A stretch of 54,825 bases of DNA from Bacteroidetes bacterium RIFCSPLOWO2_12_FULL_35_15 (GTDB lineage Bacteria > Bacteroidota > Bacteroidia > 2-12-FULL-35-15): the NCBI GenBank assembly GCA_001769385.1, contig MEPB01000004.1:1-54825 (forward strand), written 5' to 3'. Numbering within the stretch: position 1 is the first letter of the stretch; every line of letters begins with the position of its first letter. The notes beneath the pieces are model-generated. The model was not told the origin of the DNA. It did no database searches and worked only from the letters and a program-made list of their open reading frames with translations. The position numbers and the translations under genes are program-made. Below, in pieces: positions 1 to 9,002 of the stretch.

Positions 1-41
1 AGAAACAAAAAATCTAGAGCAAACGATTCCTCCCCGCCTCT

Positions 42-107
42 CTCCATTTTTCTGAATGTCTATGTGCGCGGCTAAAGCTCGCACCAAGACCTTCATGAAA
101 AATGGAG
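42..107. repeat. Imperfect inverted repeat at the left edge
   Basis: Arms at 42-56 and 92-107 (CTCCATTTTTC..GAA against TTC..GAAAAATGGAG) are complementary except for one inserted base. The loop holds a smaller imperfect hairpin around GGCTAAAG at 71-78, a core also seen in the element at 2341-2540. This looks like an intergenic palindromic repeat. No gene is visible in 1-228. Confidence 0.5.
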
Positions 108-228
108 TTCACCCCGACTCTGCACCGCGTTTGCTCATTCCTCACGCGCGTTTTCAAAATAGCATTTTTCTAAAAATTATGCACCATTGATTTGCGCTTA
201 CTTACGGGACTTTTTGAGTGAACCCTAT

Positions 229-2289
229 TTAATGCTTCACGATCTTTTTTATAATGAAATCACTTTTGCTGTTTAATTGCAAATAATAGATCCCTTGCGG
301 CAAAGTGTTAATACTGATAGTGCTTTTCATTTCTTCTAAATATCCTGTTTGTAAAAGTTCACCTAATAAATTCACAATTTTATATTCCGCATTCTGAAAA
401 TTTGTATCCTGAAATTCTATTTCTATTATAGAAGTAGCGGGGTTTGGATATACCACTACATTTTCATTCCTTGAGATATTATTTATTCCAACCGTGATGC
501 TGCTGTTTAATGAGAATTCGGAAGTGTTTCCTAATTGGTCGGTGGCTGTGGCAGTAATAATATCTGTTGCGGCAAGACAAGAACAGCTAAACGTCCAATT
601 ACCGGATGCATTTGCTAAAGCGGAACCAATAAATTCTTTTCCTTGTCCATAACCCGAAGCATCATTATCCGACTTAAATATTTCAATTTTTATTCCATTG
701 GCTCCGCTAAATACCGTGTAATCAATCGTTCCGGAAATGGTAGTGATTCCGCTTAATGTATTCAGGTTTACATTTTGAAAAACCGGAAAGTTCATAAGAT
801 CATTTGCTCCTGAATCAGTATCTCCAATATCATTTGGTGAAGGTCCTGCAGGAAAAAGATCAATTCCCAACTCTGCATTATTATAAATGGAGTTTTCAGT
901 AAACCGATTGTATAATTCAGCAGAGGTCATTACGGTAATTCCGTTTCCGCCATTATTAGCAATTATATTTCCTTTGCCGGCTGAACCTATCACGTTTTTT
1001 TGCGGACCTTCGCCAATACGGATCCCGTCAAATGCGTTGCCGAGCGGTAATGTTCCGCTGATATCTGTTCCTATTTTATTCCGGATCACTATGTTGCTAT
1101 CTGTTCCCACTAAATGAATAGTTATTCCATTTTGCCGATTAGCTGAAACCACATTGCTGTCGATATAATGCTTATAAGATGGTCCATCTATTACTATTCC
1201 GATCGAATTTGGTAAAGGCAAAGTGCCTGAAACATCTGTTCCAATGAAGTTACCAATTACCGAATCTCTTTGTGTTCCCGGGTTATAAAGAAAAACACCA
1301 TAGCCTGAATTGCCCGACAATAAATTGCCGGCTCCTGAAACCCTTCCTCCAAGTAAGTTATAGCTTGCACCATCATCAAATAATACTCCATAGGTATTTG
1401 GAATGGAATCTGTTCCGGTAATATCTGTTCCTACAAAATTGCCTATAATAATATTGAAGTTACAACCTGTCCCAAAAACAGGAATACCATAAGCCACATT
1501 ACCTGAAACATAATTTCTTTCAGCGGCAGTATAACCGCCAATCAAATTGTATTTTGAAGTTCCTTCAATGCTTATGCCGTCATAGTTTCTTACAGCAGCA
1601 TTACCCATGCGATTGAGTCCTACATAATTTCCTTTGATAATATTACTGTTAGAATTAACAACACGGATTCCAGCGTGATTATTTCCTGAAAAAATATTTC
1701 GATCACTTGCTGTTGCACCTCCAATAGTATTATTGTATGGGCCGCTTAAAATTTCAATTCCATGTGTATTACTCAAGGTGTCGGTAGCATTGTAATTACA
1801 TCCCACATAATTTCCGATAATGGTATTATTGTGGCTGCTGCCTGAAATTTCAATTCCTACAGTGAATCTGCCAATAATAAAACTTTTTATTGTTGCACCT
1901 AAAACATTATATAAATGAAATGCGAAATCTGAACCATACAAATGTTCGCCATCAATCAGTATTTCTGGCCCATAAGGATTAGTATCTCCTTGATTTGTGG
2001 TTTGAGTACTTCCGTCAATTGTTACATTACTTCTTGTTATAATTGGTAATGTTGATGTCGGTGTGATCTTCCAAACTCCTTGTGCTGAAATGTAATTAGG
2101 GTCGGTGGTAGGAATATTAAATGCAAGGGTATGTGTTCCGGGATAAATATTCACATTGGTAATTGCTGCCCGTAAGGATCCTGTACCTGCATCATTGGTG
2201 TTGGTAACTGTGTAAACAGTTGCGTTTGCTGCTGTTATAAAAAGAAAGAGTAGCAGTGCCGAAAAAATATTTTTGTAAGTCATGTCCAT
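229..2289 (-). CDS. T9SS-secreted parallel beta-helix repeat protein, shorter paralogue
   Basis: A 686-residue secreted protein. Residues 1-23 look like a signal peptide (LLLFLF core, then AANA). The mature start TVTNTNDAGTGSLRAAI is typical of right-handed beta-helix surface proteins. Residues about 100-500 carry imperfect repeats with NxIxGNxVG, IGG and ERNxxSGN elements, the pattern of stacked beta-helix rungs. An Ig-like segment follows at about 530-605 (SGTIDYTVFSG, ATATDQLGNTSEF). The last 75 residues start with VYPNP and end in GIYYLQL..KIVKH, a type A T9SS sorting domain, so export to the cell surface or medium is likely. It resembles the next minus-strand gene throughout. ATG at 2289 or 2283 could both start it. 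The ligand or substrate cannot be told: no carbohydrate-active catalytic motif was recognised. Confidence 0.85.
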   Translation of the reverse strand: MDMTYKNIFSALLLFLFITAANATVYTVTNTNDAGTGSLRAAITNVNIYPGTHTLAFNIPTTDPNYISAQGVWKITPTSTLPIITRSNVTIDGSTQTTNQGDTNPYGPEILIDGEHLYGSDFAFHLYNVLGATIKSFIIGRFTVGIEISGSSHNNTIIGNYVGCNYNATDTLSNTHGIEILSGPYNNTIGGATASDRNIFSGNNHAGIRVVNSNSNIIKGNYVGLNRMGNAAVRNYDGISIEGTSKYNLIGGYTAAERNYVSGNVAYGIPVFGTGCNFNIIIGNFVGTDITGTDSIPNTYGVLFDDGASYNLLGGRVSGAGNLLSGNSGYGVFLYNPGTQRDSVIGNFIGTDVSGTLPLPNSIGIVIDGPSYKHYIDSNVVSANRQNGITIHLVGTDSNIVIRNKIGTDISGTLPLGNAFDGIRIGEGPQKNVIGSAGKGNIIANNGGNGITVMTSAELYNRFTENSIYNNAELGIDLFPAGPSPNDIGDTDSGANDLMNFPVFQNVNLNTLSGITTISGTIDYTVFSGANGIKIEIFKSDNDASGYGQGKEFIGSALANASGNWTFSCSCLAATDIITATATDQLGNTSEFSLNSSITVGINNISRNENVVVYPNPATSIIEIEFQDTNFQNAEYKIVNLLGELLQTGYLEEMKSTISINTLPQGIYYLQLNSKSDFIIKKIVKH

Positions 2290-2340
2290 TTTTATTACTC
2301 TTTATTTTATATTTTTTCTAAAGCTATTTGTAGGGCTAAA

Positions 2341-2540
2341 ATTGCCACGACCTTTAGGTCGTGGATGGTTAAATAGTATTAGTACAGGCTTTAGCCAAAT
2401 CTTTACTGATTAATTGCTCGCGGTTTTTTGTTGACCAGATATAATGGATTAAGACTTTGTTATAAGGCATATTGGAATTTAATTTTGGCTAAAGCCGGTT
2501 ATTGTTTATTCTTTTTCCACGACCTAAAGGCCGTGGCAAT
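2341..2540. repeat. 200-bp nested palindromic element (BIME/MITE-like)
   Basis: The outer arms 2341-2365 and 2516-2540 are inverted copies matching at 24 of 25 positions. Each arm is itself a hairpin (CCACGACC-TTTA-GGTCGTGG at 2345-2364 and its partner at 2518-2536). A second inverted pair lies inside: GGCTTTAGCCAAAT at 2387-2400 and its near-complement at 2483-2496. The arrangement of paired REP-like hairpins in opposite orientation resembles a bacterial interspersed mosaic element or a non-autonomous mobile element. It lies between two paralogous genes. No transposase is encoded in it. Confidence 0.75.
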
Positions 2541-2582
2541 TTTTTTTCAAATTTTGGTGCTAATTATCATTAAAAGAATTTT

Positions 2583-5500
2583 TTATTTAGTAATAATTAC
2601 TTTACATGTTTTAGTTGTTGTTCCATCTATTGTAATAGCAAGATAATACAAGCCCTGATTCAACATAAGTTCAGAAATATCATATTTTAATTCCACTTTT
2701 CCAATTCCCGATTTCTTATCAGCAATCACTTTGATCAATTCTCCTGTTATTGAATAAAGATCAATTTTTACTTGCTTTTCACTTACATTATTAAATACAA
2801 TACTTAATTGATCGCTTAACGGATTTGGATAAACGGTGTATTCATTGCTGGAATTATTTTCTTTAATACCTACTGTAATACCGGAGTTTTGTGCAAACTC
2901 AGAAGTATTGCCTTGTAAATCAGTTGCCGTAGCAGTTACCATATCACTTGTAGTTATGCCTGTACAGTTAAAATTCCAGTTCCCTGAACCATCTGCAACA
3001 ATTGTGTTTCCAAGATAAGCAGTAGCATCACCATGATTAAACATGTTTGTCCCGTTAGATTTAAAAAGCTCAACAGTAATTCCTGTCGGACCTCCATACG
3101 ATGCACAATCAATAGTTCCGCTTATAGTTGTAATTCCTGTTTGCCAATCTAAAAAAACATTTTGTATAAGGGGATAATTCATTCGTTCGTTAGAACCATT
3201 ATCGCTATCGGTAGCATCGTTGTTATTAACTCCCCAGGGGTAAAGATCAATTCCCATCATTCCATTTCCATAAATTTGATTTGCAGAAATAGTATTGAAA
3301 ACAGTTCCTGTATCTGCAATAGCAATACCTACTGTATCATTATGCGCTATAATATTCTCTTTATATAAAGCTCCAATCTTATTGTATTTAGAAGCTTTTG
3401 AAATGATTATTCCGGCTCCTTTGTTAGGTAGCGCAGAGCTGCCATCTGCAGCAACACCTATCTTATTGCTGTAAATAGTATTGCTATCGCTTTGTTCATA
3501 AATAATAATTCCAAGATAGTTGTTTCCACTGATTACATTGTTTTCTATATTGTTGGCTGTTGGCTTGGTAGCGATACCAACGCCAATATAATTTGGTAAT
3601 GCAAGCGTTCCGGTAATGTCGGTCCCGATATAATTTCCTTTAATGTCATTATAAGAGGTAAACACATCTGCGATTTCGATTCCATCAAAACGGTTTCCCG
3701 AAATAATATTTCTATCTGCGGCTGTTGTTCCTCCAATGGTATTGTATTTTGTTCCTCCGCCCAATATCACACCAATCTGATTTGGAACTGTATCTGTACC
3801 TGCTGCATTGGTTCCTATTTTATTTCCTGTCAGTACATTGTAATTCGTACCCGTTGTAACAATAAATAATCCGTAAGCACGGTTGCCCGAGAGCACATTG
3901 TTAATGATGGGATTATGATTGGAACCTCCATCCATACAAATACCGGTTGCATTTGGCATTGCCGTATTACCGGTTGCATCCACGCCAATGTAATTTCCGA
4001 TGGTGGCATTGTAGGAAGAGTTCCCATAATAATCATGACCATACACTCTGTTTCCGGAGATCACATTTCCTTCACCAGCTCCATATCCACCGGCAGTATT
4101 GTATTTTGCATTGGAATTAAAATACAGACCATTGGCCTGAATGAGTGTATCATTTGATAATTTCATTGCATTTAATCCCGTAACATCTGGTCCGATATAA
4201 TTTCCTTTTACAACATTACTATCTGATGATTCAATACATAAAGCCATTTCAATATTCCCGGAAAGAATATTACGTTCACCGGGAGTTGAGCCTCCAACAG
4301 TATTTTTATTGGCATTGCTCTTAATGTAAATTCCGGTATGATTACTTAATATTTGTGTTCCCTGATAATCAGTTCCAATTTTATTTCCAATGATCGTATT
4401 TAATCTCGTTCCTGTATAAACCAGTACAACTCCTGCTAATTTATTTCCCGAGATCAGATTGCCCTCACCGGAAATACTTCCGCCAATAGTATTTGATGAC
4501 GCACCACTCAATAAAATTCCATTTGCATTCGGGATGGAATCCGTTCCTGAAACATTTGTTCCAATATAGTTTCCTTTGATGATCATGTTTCTTGAGTTCG
4601 AACCTAAAATAGAAATTCCTGCATCTGAATTTCCCGAAATGATATTTCTTTCTGCAGCAGTTGAACCACCAATAGTGTTATTGTAGGAATCATTTATAGC
4701 GATGCCGTAATAATTTGCAATGGTGTCGGTTCTTGCTATTCCATTTACATTGATACCGATATAATTTCCTTTAATACTATTATCATGGGAAATATTTGTA
4801 TTAATGGCAACTCCGGCATATGCATTTCCAGAAATTATATTTCTTTGCAGAGATGTATTTCCGCCAACTGTATTATTTGTTGACGAATCTATTGCAATAC
4901 CATAATAATTAGCTATCGCAAACATTCCTGTTCTATCACATCCTATTTTATTGCCCTGGATAACATTATAATTTGATTTTCTTACGCCAATTCCTGAAGT
5001 TGTATTTCCTGAAATAACATTGTCTTTTATTGTATTATTAGCCACATCACCATACAATGCAATACCAATATCATTTGCGATCGCAGTGCTGCCTGAACAA
5101 TCTACCCCGATATAACAGGAGGAAACAGTACAGGTTCCGCTAGGATAAGTACCATATTTAGTCAGGATAATTCCATACTGAAATCCATTTATGACCAAAC
5201 CTTTGGCAATACCACCCGAAAAAGGAAAACACAAGGCATAGGTCAGGTTAGTTGTGCTTTTAATGCAGATCTCCGGTCCATTTGGATTTGTATTTCCGGC
5301 TTGTGTGCTACCATCAATGGAAACGGAAAGGCTATTAACTGTAGGTAACACAGTTGATAAGGTAATTGTAAAAACACCTGTAGCAACACTATAATTTGGG
5401 TCCGTTGTTGGAATATTAAATACTATATTATCGGCATCAGCCGGATTCGCATTTGCCGAAGTAATTGCCTGACGCAATGATCCTGCACCGGCATCCGATG

Positions 5501-5597
5501 TGTTGATTACCGTAAAAGTAGCGCCATGTATCTCAATTGATGCTAGAGAAATAATACAGAAAATAAAAATTTGCAAAGCAAGAGTTCTTGATTTCAT
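2583..5597 (-). CDS. T9SS-secreted parallel beta-helix repeat protein, longer paralogue
   Basis: About 1004 residues from the ATG at 5597. An upstream in-frame ATG at 5630 would add 11 residues before an otherwise normal signal peptide (MKSRTL, hydrophobic core, IEIHGA), so 5597 is preferred. The mature protein opens with TVINTSDAGAGSLRQAI. It then carries roughly a dozen 60-70-residue repeats built on KGNYIGTD, NTIGG and AERNIISGN, consistent with a long right-handed beta-helix. An Ig-like segment near 840-910 precedes a T9SS type A sorting domain (VYPNPLSDQ to the terminal VIITK). Compared with the 686-residue neighbour, the difference is mainly in repeat number. Probably a surface adhesin or matrix protein; the function is inferred from architecture only. 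Confidence 0.85.
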   Translation of the reverse strand: MKSRTLALQIFIFCIISLASIEIHGATFTVINTSDAGAGSLRQAITSANANPADADNIVFNIPTTDPNYSVATGVFTITLSTVLPTVNSLSVSIDGSTQAGNTNPNGPEICIKSTTNLTYALCFPFSGGIAKGLVINGFQYGIILTKYGTYPSGTCTVSSCYIGVDCSGSTAIANDIGIALYGDVANNTIKDNVISGNTTSGIGVRKSNYNVIQGNKIGCDRTGMFAIANYYGIAIDSSTNNTVGGNTSLQRNIISGNAYAGVAINTNISHDNSIKGNYIGINVNGIARTDTIANYYGIAINDSYNNTIGGSTAAERNIISGNSDAGISILGSNSRNMIIKGNYIGTNVSGTDSIPNANGILLSGASSNTIGGSISGEGNLISGNKLAGVVLVYTGTRLNTIIGNKIGTDYQGTQILSNHTGIYIKSNANKNTVGGSTPGERNILSGNIEMALCIESSDSNVVKGNYIGPDVTGLNAMKLSNDTLIQANGLYFNSNAKYNTAGGYGAGEGNVISGNRVYGHDYYGNSSYNATIGNYIGVDATGNTAMPNATGICMDGGSNHNPIINNVLSGNRAYGLFIVTTGTNYNVLTGNKIGTNAAGTDTVPNQIGVILGGGTKYNTIGGTTAADRNIISGNRFDGIEIADVFTSYNDIKGNYIGTDITGTLALPNYIGVGIATKPTANNIENNVISGNNYLGIIIYEQSDSNTIYSNKIGVAADGSSALPNKGAGIIISKASKYNKIGALYKENIIAHNDTVGIAIADTGTVFNTISANQIYGNGMMGIDLYPWGVNNNDATDSDNGSNERMNYPLIQNVFLDWQTGITTISGTIDCASYGGPTGITVELFKSNGTNMFNHGDATAYLGNTIVADGSGNWNFNCTGITTSDMVTATATDLQGNTSEFAQNSGITVGIKENNSSNEYTVYPNPLSDQLSIVFNNVSEKQVKIDLYSITGELIKVIADKKSGIGKVELKYDISELMLNQGLYYLAITIDGTTTKTCKVIITK

Positions 5598-6058
5598 TGG
5601 TAGGAATTTTTTATACAAGCAAATATACAAAACTTGATAATTAGAGCTAATTAATTAAGTTTTATCAAAAAGACTGCTAATTCAGCTTATTGAAAGCAAA
5701 ATAAAAAGCCCGGAAATTTCAATCAAGAGTGCCGGCCAACTGTCTGTCGCTGTTTTTTTAACTGTTTTCTTAATTTTTTTCTAATTAATAGTCTTTATAT
5801 ATTTAAAATACATCCGAATGTTTACACAGAGATTAGAGTTAAAAATGCTTCCACACAATTTTCGACAAGCTCGAAATGACCACGCGCGCAATCATTTCGA
5901 GCTTGTCGAGAATTGCGGTTGGTCGTGTTAACGAATTAATTTATATAAAGTCCAATGGAATCTTATTTTTGTTTGATTAGATTTTCAAATTAACAGGGTG
6001 ATTACTTCTTCATTATTCGTAAATTCGCTAAAATTTTTCGTCAACTATAAATCTATAT
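5598..6058. other. Intergenic gap with one palindrome
   Basis: This 461-base gap separates the divergent beta-helix and lgt-like genes. Apart from the inverted repeat at 5856-5915 it is AT-rich and holds no convincing gene. Promoters for both flanking genes should lie here, but no clear TAnnTTTG box with a matching TTG element was found. Confidence 0.6.
5856..5915. repeat. Dispersed palindrome of the TTCGACAAGCTCGAAATGA family
   Basis: Arms 5856-5879 and 5892-5915 pair at 23 of 24 positions around a 12-base loop rich in CG. Related sequences occur at 14524-14565, 19022-19090 and 51053-51119. This is an intergenic repeat family of unknown role. It lacks a T tract, so it is not a standard intrinsic terminator. 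Confidence 0.75.
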
Positions 6059-7246
6059 ATGTATCCATCACTATATTACGCTTTCAGAGATTTGTTCGGA
6101 CTAGATTGGCCAGCATTAAAGATGATTCAGAGCTTTGGCTTTTTTGTTGCAATTTCCTTTTTAGTTGCAGCCTATTTTTTCACCAGAGAATTAAAAAGAA
6201 AAGAACAACAAGGTTTAGTGAATCCCGGAACTACCAAAGTATTAAAGGGAGCAAAAGCTACCTCTCTGGAACTGGCTACTTCAGCACTTATTGGTTTTCT
6301 ACTAGGATATAAATTAGTATTTGTTGCTCTGAATTTTACTGCATTCACTGAAAATACACAAGGTTTTTTACTTTCAACACAAGGAAATTTTATTGGAGGT
6401 ATTCTTGGTGCACTCATTTCCGCCTATTTTAAGTATCGCGAAAAAGAAAAAACAAAATTACCGACCCCTGAATTAGTTGATGAAGTGATCCATCCTTATC
6501 AGCATGTAGGAACAATGACATTGATTGCAGCTTTTGCCGGATTACTGGGAGCAAAAATTTTTCACAATCTCGAAAATTGGGATGAATTTATGGTTGATCC
6601 TGTTCATGCATTAATTTCATTTGATGGCTTAACTATGTATGGCGGACTTATTTGTGGTTCTGCTGCTGTGATCTATTATGCTTATAAAAATAAAATTGCA
6701 ATACCGCATTTGATAGATTCATGTGCTCCCGGATTAATGTTAGCTTATGGCACCGGCCGTATTGGATGTCATGTTGCAGGAGATGGGGATTGGGGAATTG
6801 TCAATACTGCACCTAAACCATCCTGGTTAAGCTGGGCTCCTGATTGGTTGTGGAGCTATGATTACCCAAACAATGTAAATGGAGTAGGAGAGTTGCTTCC
6901 AAATTGTTATGATGATAGGTATTGTTATCATTTAGTTCCATCCGTTTTTCCTACACCTATGTATGAATCAATTATATGTATTTCTTTGTTTTTGCTGTTG
7001 TGGATTTTAAGAAAGAGATTTACTGTTCCCGGGTTGATGTTTTCAGTTTACCTTCTTTTGAATGGTGTGGAACGATTTTTTATTGAAAAGATCCGCGTCA
7101 ATACATTGTATCATATTGGTAATTTTGGATTTACACAAGCCGAATTAATTTCTACAATAATTTTCCTACTTGGTGTTACAGGTGTTGTATATTTTACTAT
7201 ACGTAATAAAAAAATTACTTCTCAAAACGCATCAGCTGGTTCTTAG
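6059..7246 (+). CDS. lgt: Prolipoprotein diacylglyceryl transferase family protein
   Basis: A 395-residue integral membrane protein with about seven hydrophobic segments. Lgt moves diacylglyceryl from phosphatidylglycerol to the lipobox cysteine of prolipoproteins at the inner membrane. Family marks visible: YGGLICG, equivalent to the HGGLIG segment of E. coli Lgt; the signature region GRIGCHVAGDGDWG, equivalent to GRLGNFINGE; TPMYES, equivalent to PSQLYE; and the C-terminal VERFFIEKIR. It departs from the classical enzyme: tyrosine stands where E. coli has the conserved histidine, and cysteine where it has the signature asparagine. A roughly 40-residue insert follows the signature. This divergent form may be normal in Bacteroidota. 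Whether it is the main Lgt cannot be decided here. Its 3' end overlaps the convergent DUF4846 gene by 32 bases. Confidence 0.8.
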   Translation: MYPSLYYAFRDLFGLDWPALKMIQSFGFFVAISFLVAAYFFTRELKRKEQQGLVNPGTTKVLKGAKATSLELATSALIGFLLGYKLVFVALNFTAFTENTQGFLLSTQGNFIGGILGALISAYFKYREKEKTKLPTPELVDEVIHPYQHVGTMTLIAAFAGLLGAKIFHNLENWDEFMVDPVHALISFDGLTMYGGLICGSAAVIYYAYKNKIAIPHLIDSCAPGLMLAYGTGRIGCHVAGDGDWGIVNTAPKPSWLSWAPDWLWSYDYPNNVNGVGELLPNCYDDRYCYHLVPSVFPTPMYESIICISLFLLLWILRKRFTVPGLMFSVYLLLNGVERFFIEKIRVNTLYHIGNFGFTQAELISTIIFLLGVTGVVYFTIRNKKITSQNASAGS

Positions 7247-8120
7247 AGAATGTCCATTCCGGTGTTTTCAGATCATCGGAAAAATTAATGCTGTACCAAG
7301 GACTGAATTCAGCAGCGTTGAAATTAGTAAGAATATGAATTTCCTGAGCCGGCATATAACTTTGCTGGATCAAAAATAACGTTTCTCCTGTTTTTTCATT
7401 TTTGCATACATCAACCACCAAAACAGCATGCCCCGGGAATCCGCCAACAATAAAGACATCGCCAATTTCTATTTCCTTTAAATCAGAAACTGATTTTAAT
7501 TCTTTACTTAGTGATGAAGTTCCTGCATAATTAAAAATCATTTTGAAGTAATTTTTAAATGTTTTGTAACTATCGTCATTTGCAACTGTTTTAGTATAAG
7601 AAACAGTATTGCCATGTATCTTTGTACGATATCCTTCCGTCCATTTTTTAAAACCAATAGTATGTCCGCTTGTGAAATTAAAATGCAAATTATCGTAATC
7701 CTTTATAGAATATAAATATTCAGCCCTCATACGCATTACGGCATCAGCACATTGTTGCAGATCGGTTGATCCCACATCAATATCCAAAACCGCAAAATGT
7801 CCTTCCTGATAATTTTTTAATTTCCCATTGTATAAATGAACATCCGGATTTCCAGGTTTCAAGGGCAAATGCCTCAGCCAATCTCCAAAAGAACCTGCTG
7901 TTAAAGTTTCTCTTTTAAAACCTTCAGGGACTGGAATACGATTAATAATTGAGTTGTTTATATCGTAATTTGGTAGCCAGGCATATTTGTTTGAAGTTGC
8001 GGTATCAACTGTCGGAAAATTATTTTTTTTAATGGTTTTAGCTGAATCAGATCTTGCATTTGAAGAATTGCAACCATAAATAAATAAGGAGCTAATTAGT
8101 GTTAATAGAATGTATCGCAT
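7215..8120 (-). CDS. DUF4846 lipoprotein
   Basis: 301 residues from the ATG at 8120. An ATG 20 codons upstream gives a charged extension before the signal sequence and is less likely. The signal peptide ends in a lipobox (FIYGC), so the protein is expected to be lipidated and envelope-anchored. The body fits DUF4846: IPVPEGF, then SFGDWLRHLPL, HLYNGK, and the C-terminal VGGFPGHAVLVVD segment. No enzyme activity is established for the family as far as I know. The lgt-like gene converges on it with overlapping 3' ends. Confidence 0.8.
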   Translation of the reverse strand: MRYILLTLISSLFIYGCNSSNARSDSAKTIKKNNFPTVDTATSNKYAWLPNYDINNSIINRIPVPEGFKRETLTAGSFGDWLRHLPLKPGNPDVHLYNGKLKNYQEGHFAVLDIDVGSTDLQQCADAVMRMRAEYLYSIKDYDNLHFNFTSGHTIGFKKWTEGYRTKIHGNTVSYTKTVANDDSYKTFKNYFKMIFNYAGTSSLSKELKSVSDLKEIEIGDVFIVGGFPGHAVLVVDVCKNEKTGETLFLIQQSYMPAQEIHILTNFNAAEFSPWYSINFSDDLKTPEWTFSKNQLMRFEK

Positions 8121-8435
8121 TTTAAATTTTTTAATAGACTTTATAAAAGTTAAATTTCTTAACGTATTATAGGATCGCATATTTATTAAGATCCTTATAA
8201 AAAAAATGATTTAAGCGCTTTATCCGTTTTTATGATCTTATAGTACTCCTGAAATTTAATCCTATTCGTTATAAAAATCATTTTAATCTTAAAGATCTTG
8301 CGAGGATCCGCGTTCCCATAATACACAGCGCATCAAAACCCGATCAGGGTTCAGTAAAAAATTAACGCATATAATATCTAATGTGAATTTACTAAAACTA
8401 CTTGTTCTTAAAATGCAATTTGTTAAAAATTATTA

Positions 8436-8443
8436 TATATTTG
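8436..8443 (+). promoter_or_regulatory. Bacteroidota -7 promoter box
   Basis: TATATTTG matches the TAnnTTTG box. The predicted transcript would start near 8447, about 60 bases before the ATG, so the conserved leader would be transcribed. A TTG at 8420-8422 lies only 13 bases upstream, shorter than the usual 17-23, so the -33 element is not convincing. Confidence 0.5.
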
Positions 8444-8456
8444 TTATCAACATAAC

Positions 8457-8506
8457 AGGACAGCCGAAAACCTATGAAAAGAGGCATTAAATAAAAACAG
8501 GAAACA
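8457..8506 (+). promoter_or_regulatory. Conserved 5' leader, copy 1
   Basis: This 50-base stretch recurs at 8953-9002 with a single difference, at 8489. Both copies contain a six-codon reading frame (MKRGIK, stop; MKRGIQ, stop) that ends 12 bases before the main ATG. The coding regions that follow have diverged more than the leader has. A role in translation control is inferred, not shown. Confidence 0.55.
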
Positions 8507-8926
8507 ATGAAAAAACTCACACTTAGTATTACGATGATCATGATGCTATTATTTAGCGTATCAACGATTCAGGCACAAGAACTTAGAAATGGTTCAGGTA
8601 GCAGTACCGGAAAAATTGATTCAGATGGAACTATCAGAAATGGCTCAGGAAGCAGCGTTGGAAAAATTGATTCGGATGGTACAGTAAGAAATGGCTCAGG
8701 AAGCAGTATTGGAAAAATTGATTCGGACGGAACAATCAGAAACGGATCAGGAAGCAGCATTGGAAAAGTTGATTCTGATGGAACAGTAAGAAACAGTTCA
8801 GGAAGCAGTATTGGAAAAATTGATTCTGATGGAACAGTTAGAAATGCTTCAGGAAGCAGTATCGGAAGCGCGAATGGCGTTTCAAAAGGTGCAGCAGCTG
8901 TTGTGTTTTTCTTCTTTTCTTTTTAG
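8507..8926 (+). CDS. Secreted 17-residue-repeat protein, copy 1
   Basis: 139 residues. Residues 1-24 are a signal peptide (MKKLTLSITM, hydrophobic core, IQAQ). From residue 27, five full 17-residue units of the form RNGSGSSIGKIDSDGT(I/V) follow, with a sixth that breaks off into ANGVSKG. The protein ends in a very hydrophobic, aromatic tail (AAAVVFFFFSF) directly before the stop. Such regular, polar repeats suggest a closed beta structure in the periplasm or outside the cell. Repeats of this kind may belong to what is called the 5-fold beta-flower family in Bacteroidota, but I am not certain of that match. It is the first of a tandem pair whose starts are 496 bases apart. Function unknown. 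Confidence 0.8.
   Translation: MKKLTLSITMIMMLLFSVSTIQAQELRNGSGSSTGKIDSDGTIRNGSGSSVGKIDSDGTVRNGSGSSIGKIDSDGTIRNGSGSSIGKVDSDGTVRNSSGSSIGKIDSDGTVRNASGSSIGSANGVSKGAAAVVFFFFSF
8585..8866 (+). repeat. 51-base coding repeats, copy 1
   Basis: Five complete 51-base units plus a partial one encode the 17-residue repeats of the first secreted protein. Units differ mostly at third codon positions, so selection on the protein rather than recent slippage appears to keep the period. Confidence 0.85.
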
Positions 8927-8952
8927 CAGAAAAAAATTTTAACACAAAAAAA

Positions 8953-9002
8953 AGGACAGCCGAAAACCTATGAAAAGAGGCATTCAATAAAAACAGGAAA
9001 CA
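8953..9002 (+). promoter_or_regulatory. Conserved 5' leader, copy 2
   Basis: Copy of the leader at 8457-8506 with one base changed; the change keeps the small frame open (MKRGIQ, stop). Only 26 bases separate it from the stop of copy 1, and they hold no promoter box. The second gene is therefore probably read from the same transcript. Confidence 0.55.

Larger units (their letters stand above)
8121..8506. other. Gap upstream of the repeat-protein pair
   Basis: This 386-base gap lies between a minus-strand lipoprotein gene and the plus-strand repeat-protein pair. The left 300 bases show no gene or RNA that I recognise. The right end contains a promoter box at 8436-8443 and the conserved leader at 8457-8506. 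Confidence 0.5.

Noticed and set aside
2428-2646. 72-codon plus-strand frame in the palindromic element
   Set aside because: It runs through both arms of the element and into the end of the neighbouring gene. No protein features support it.
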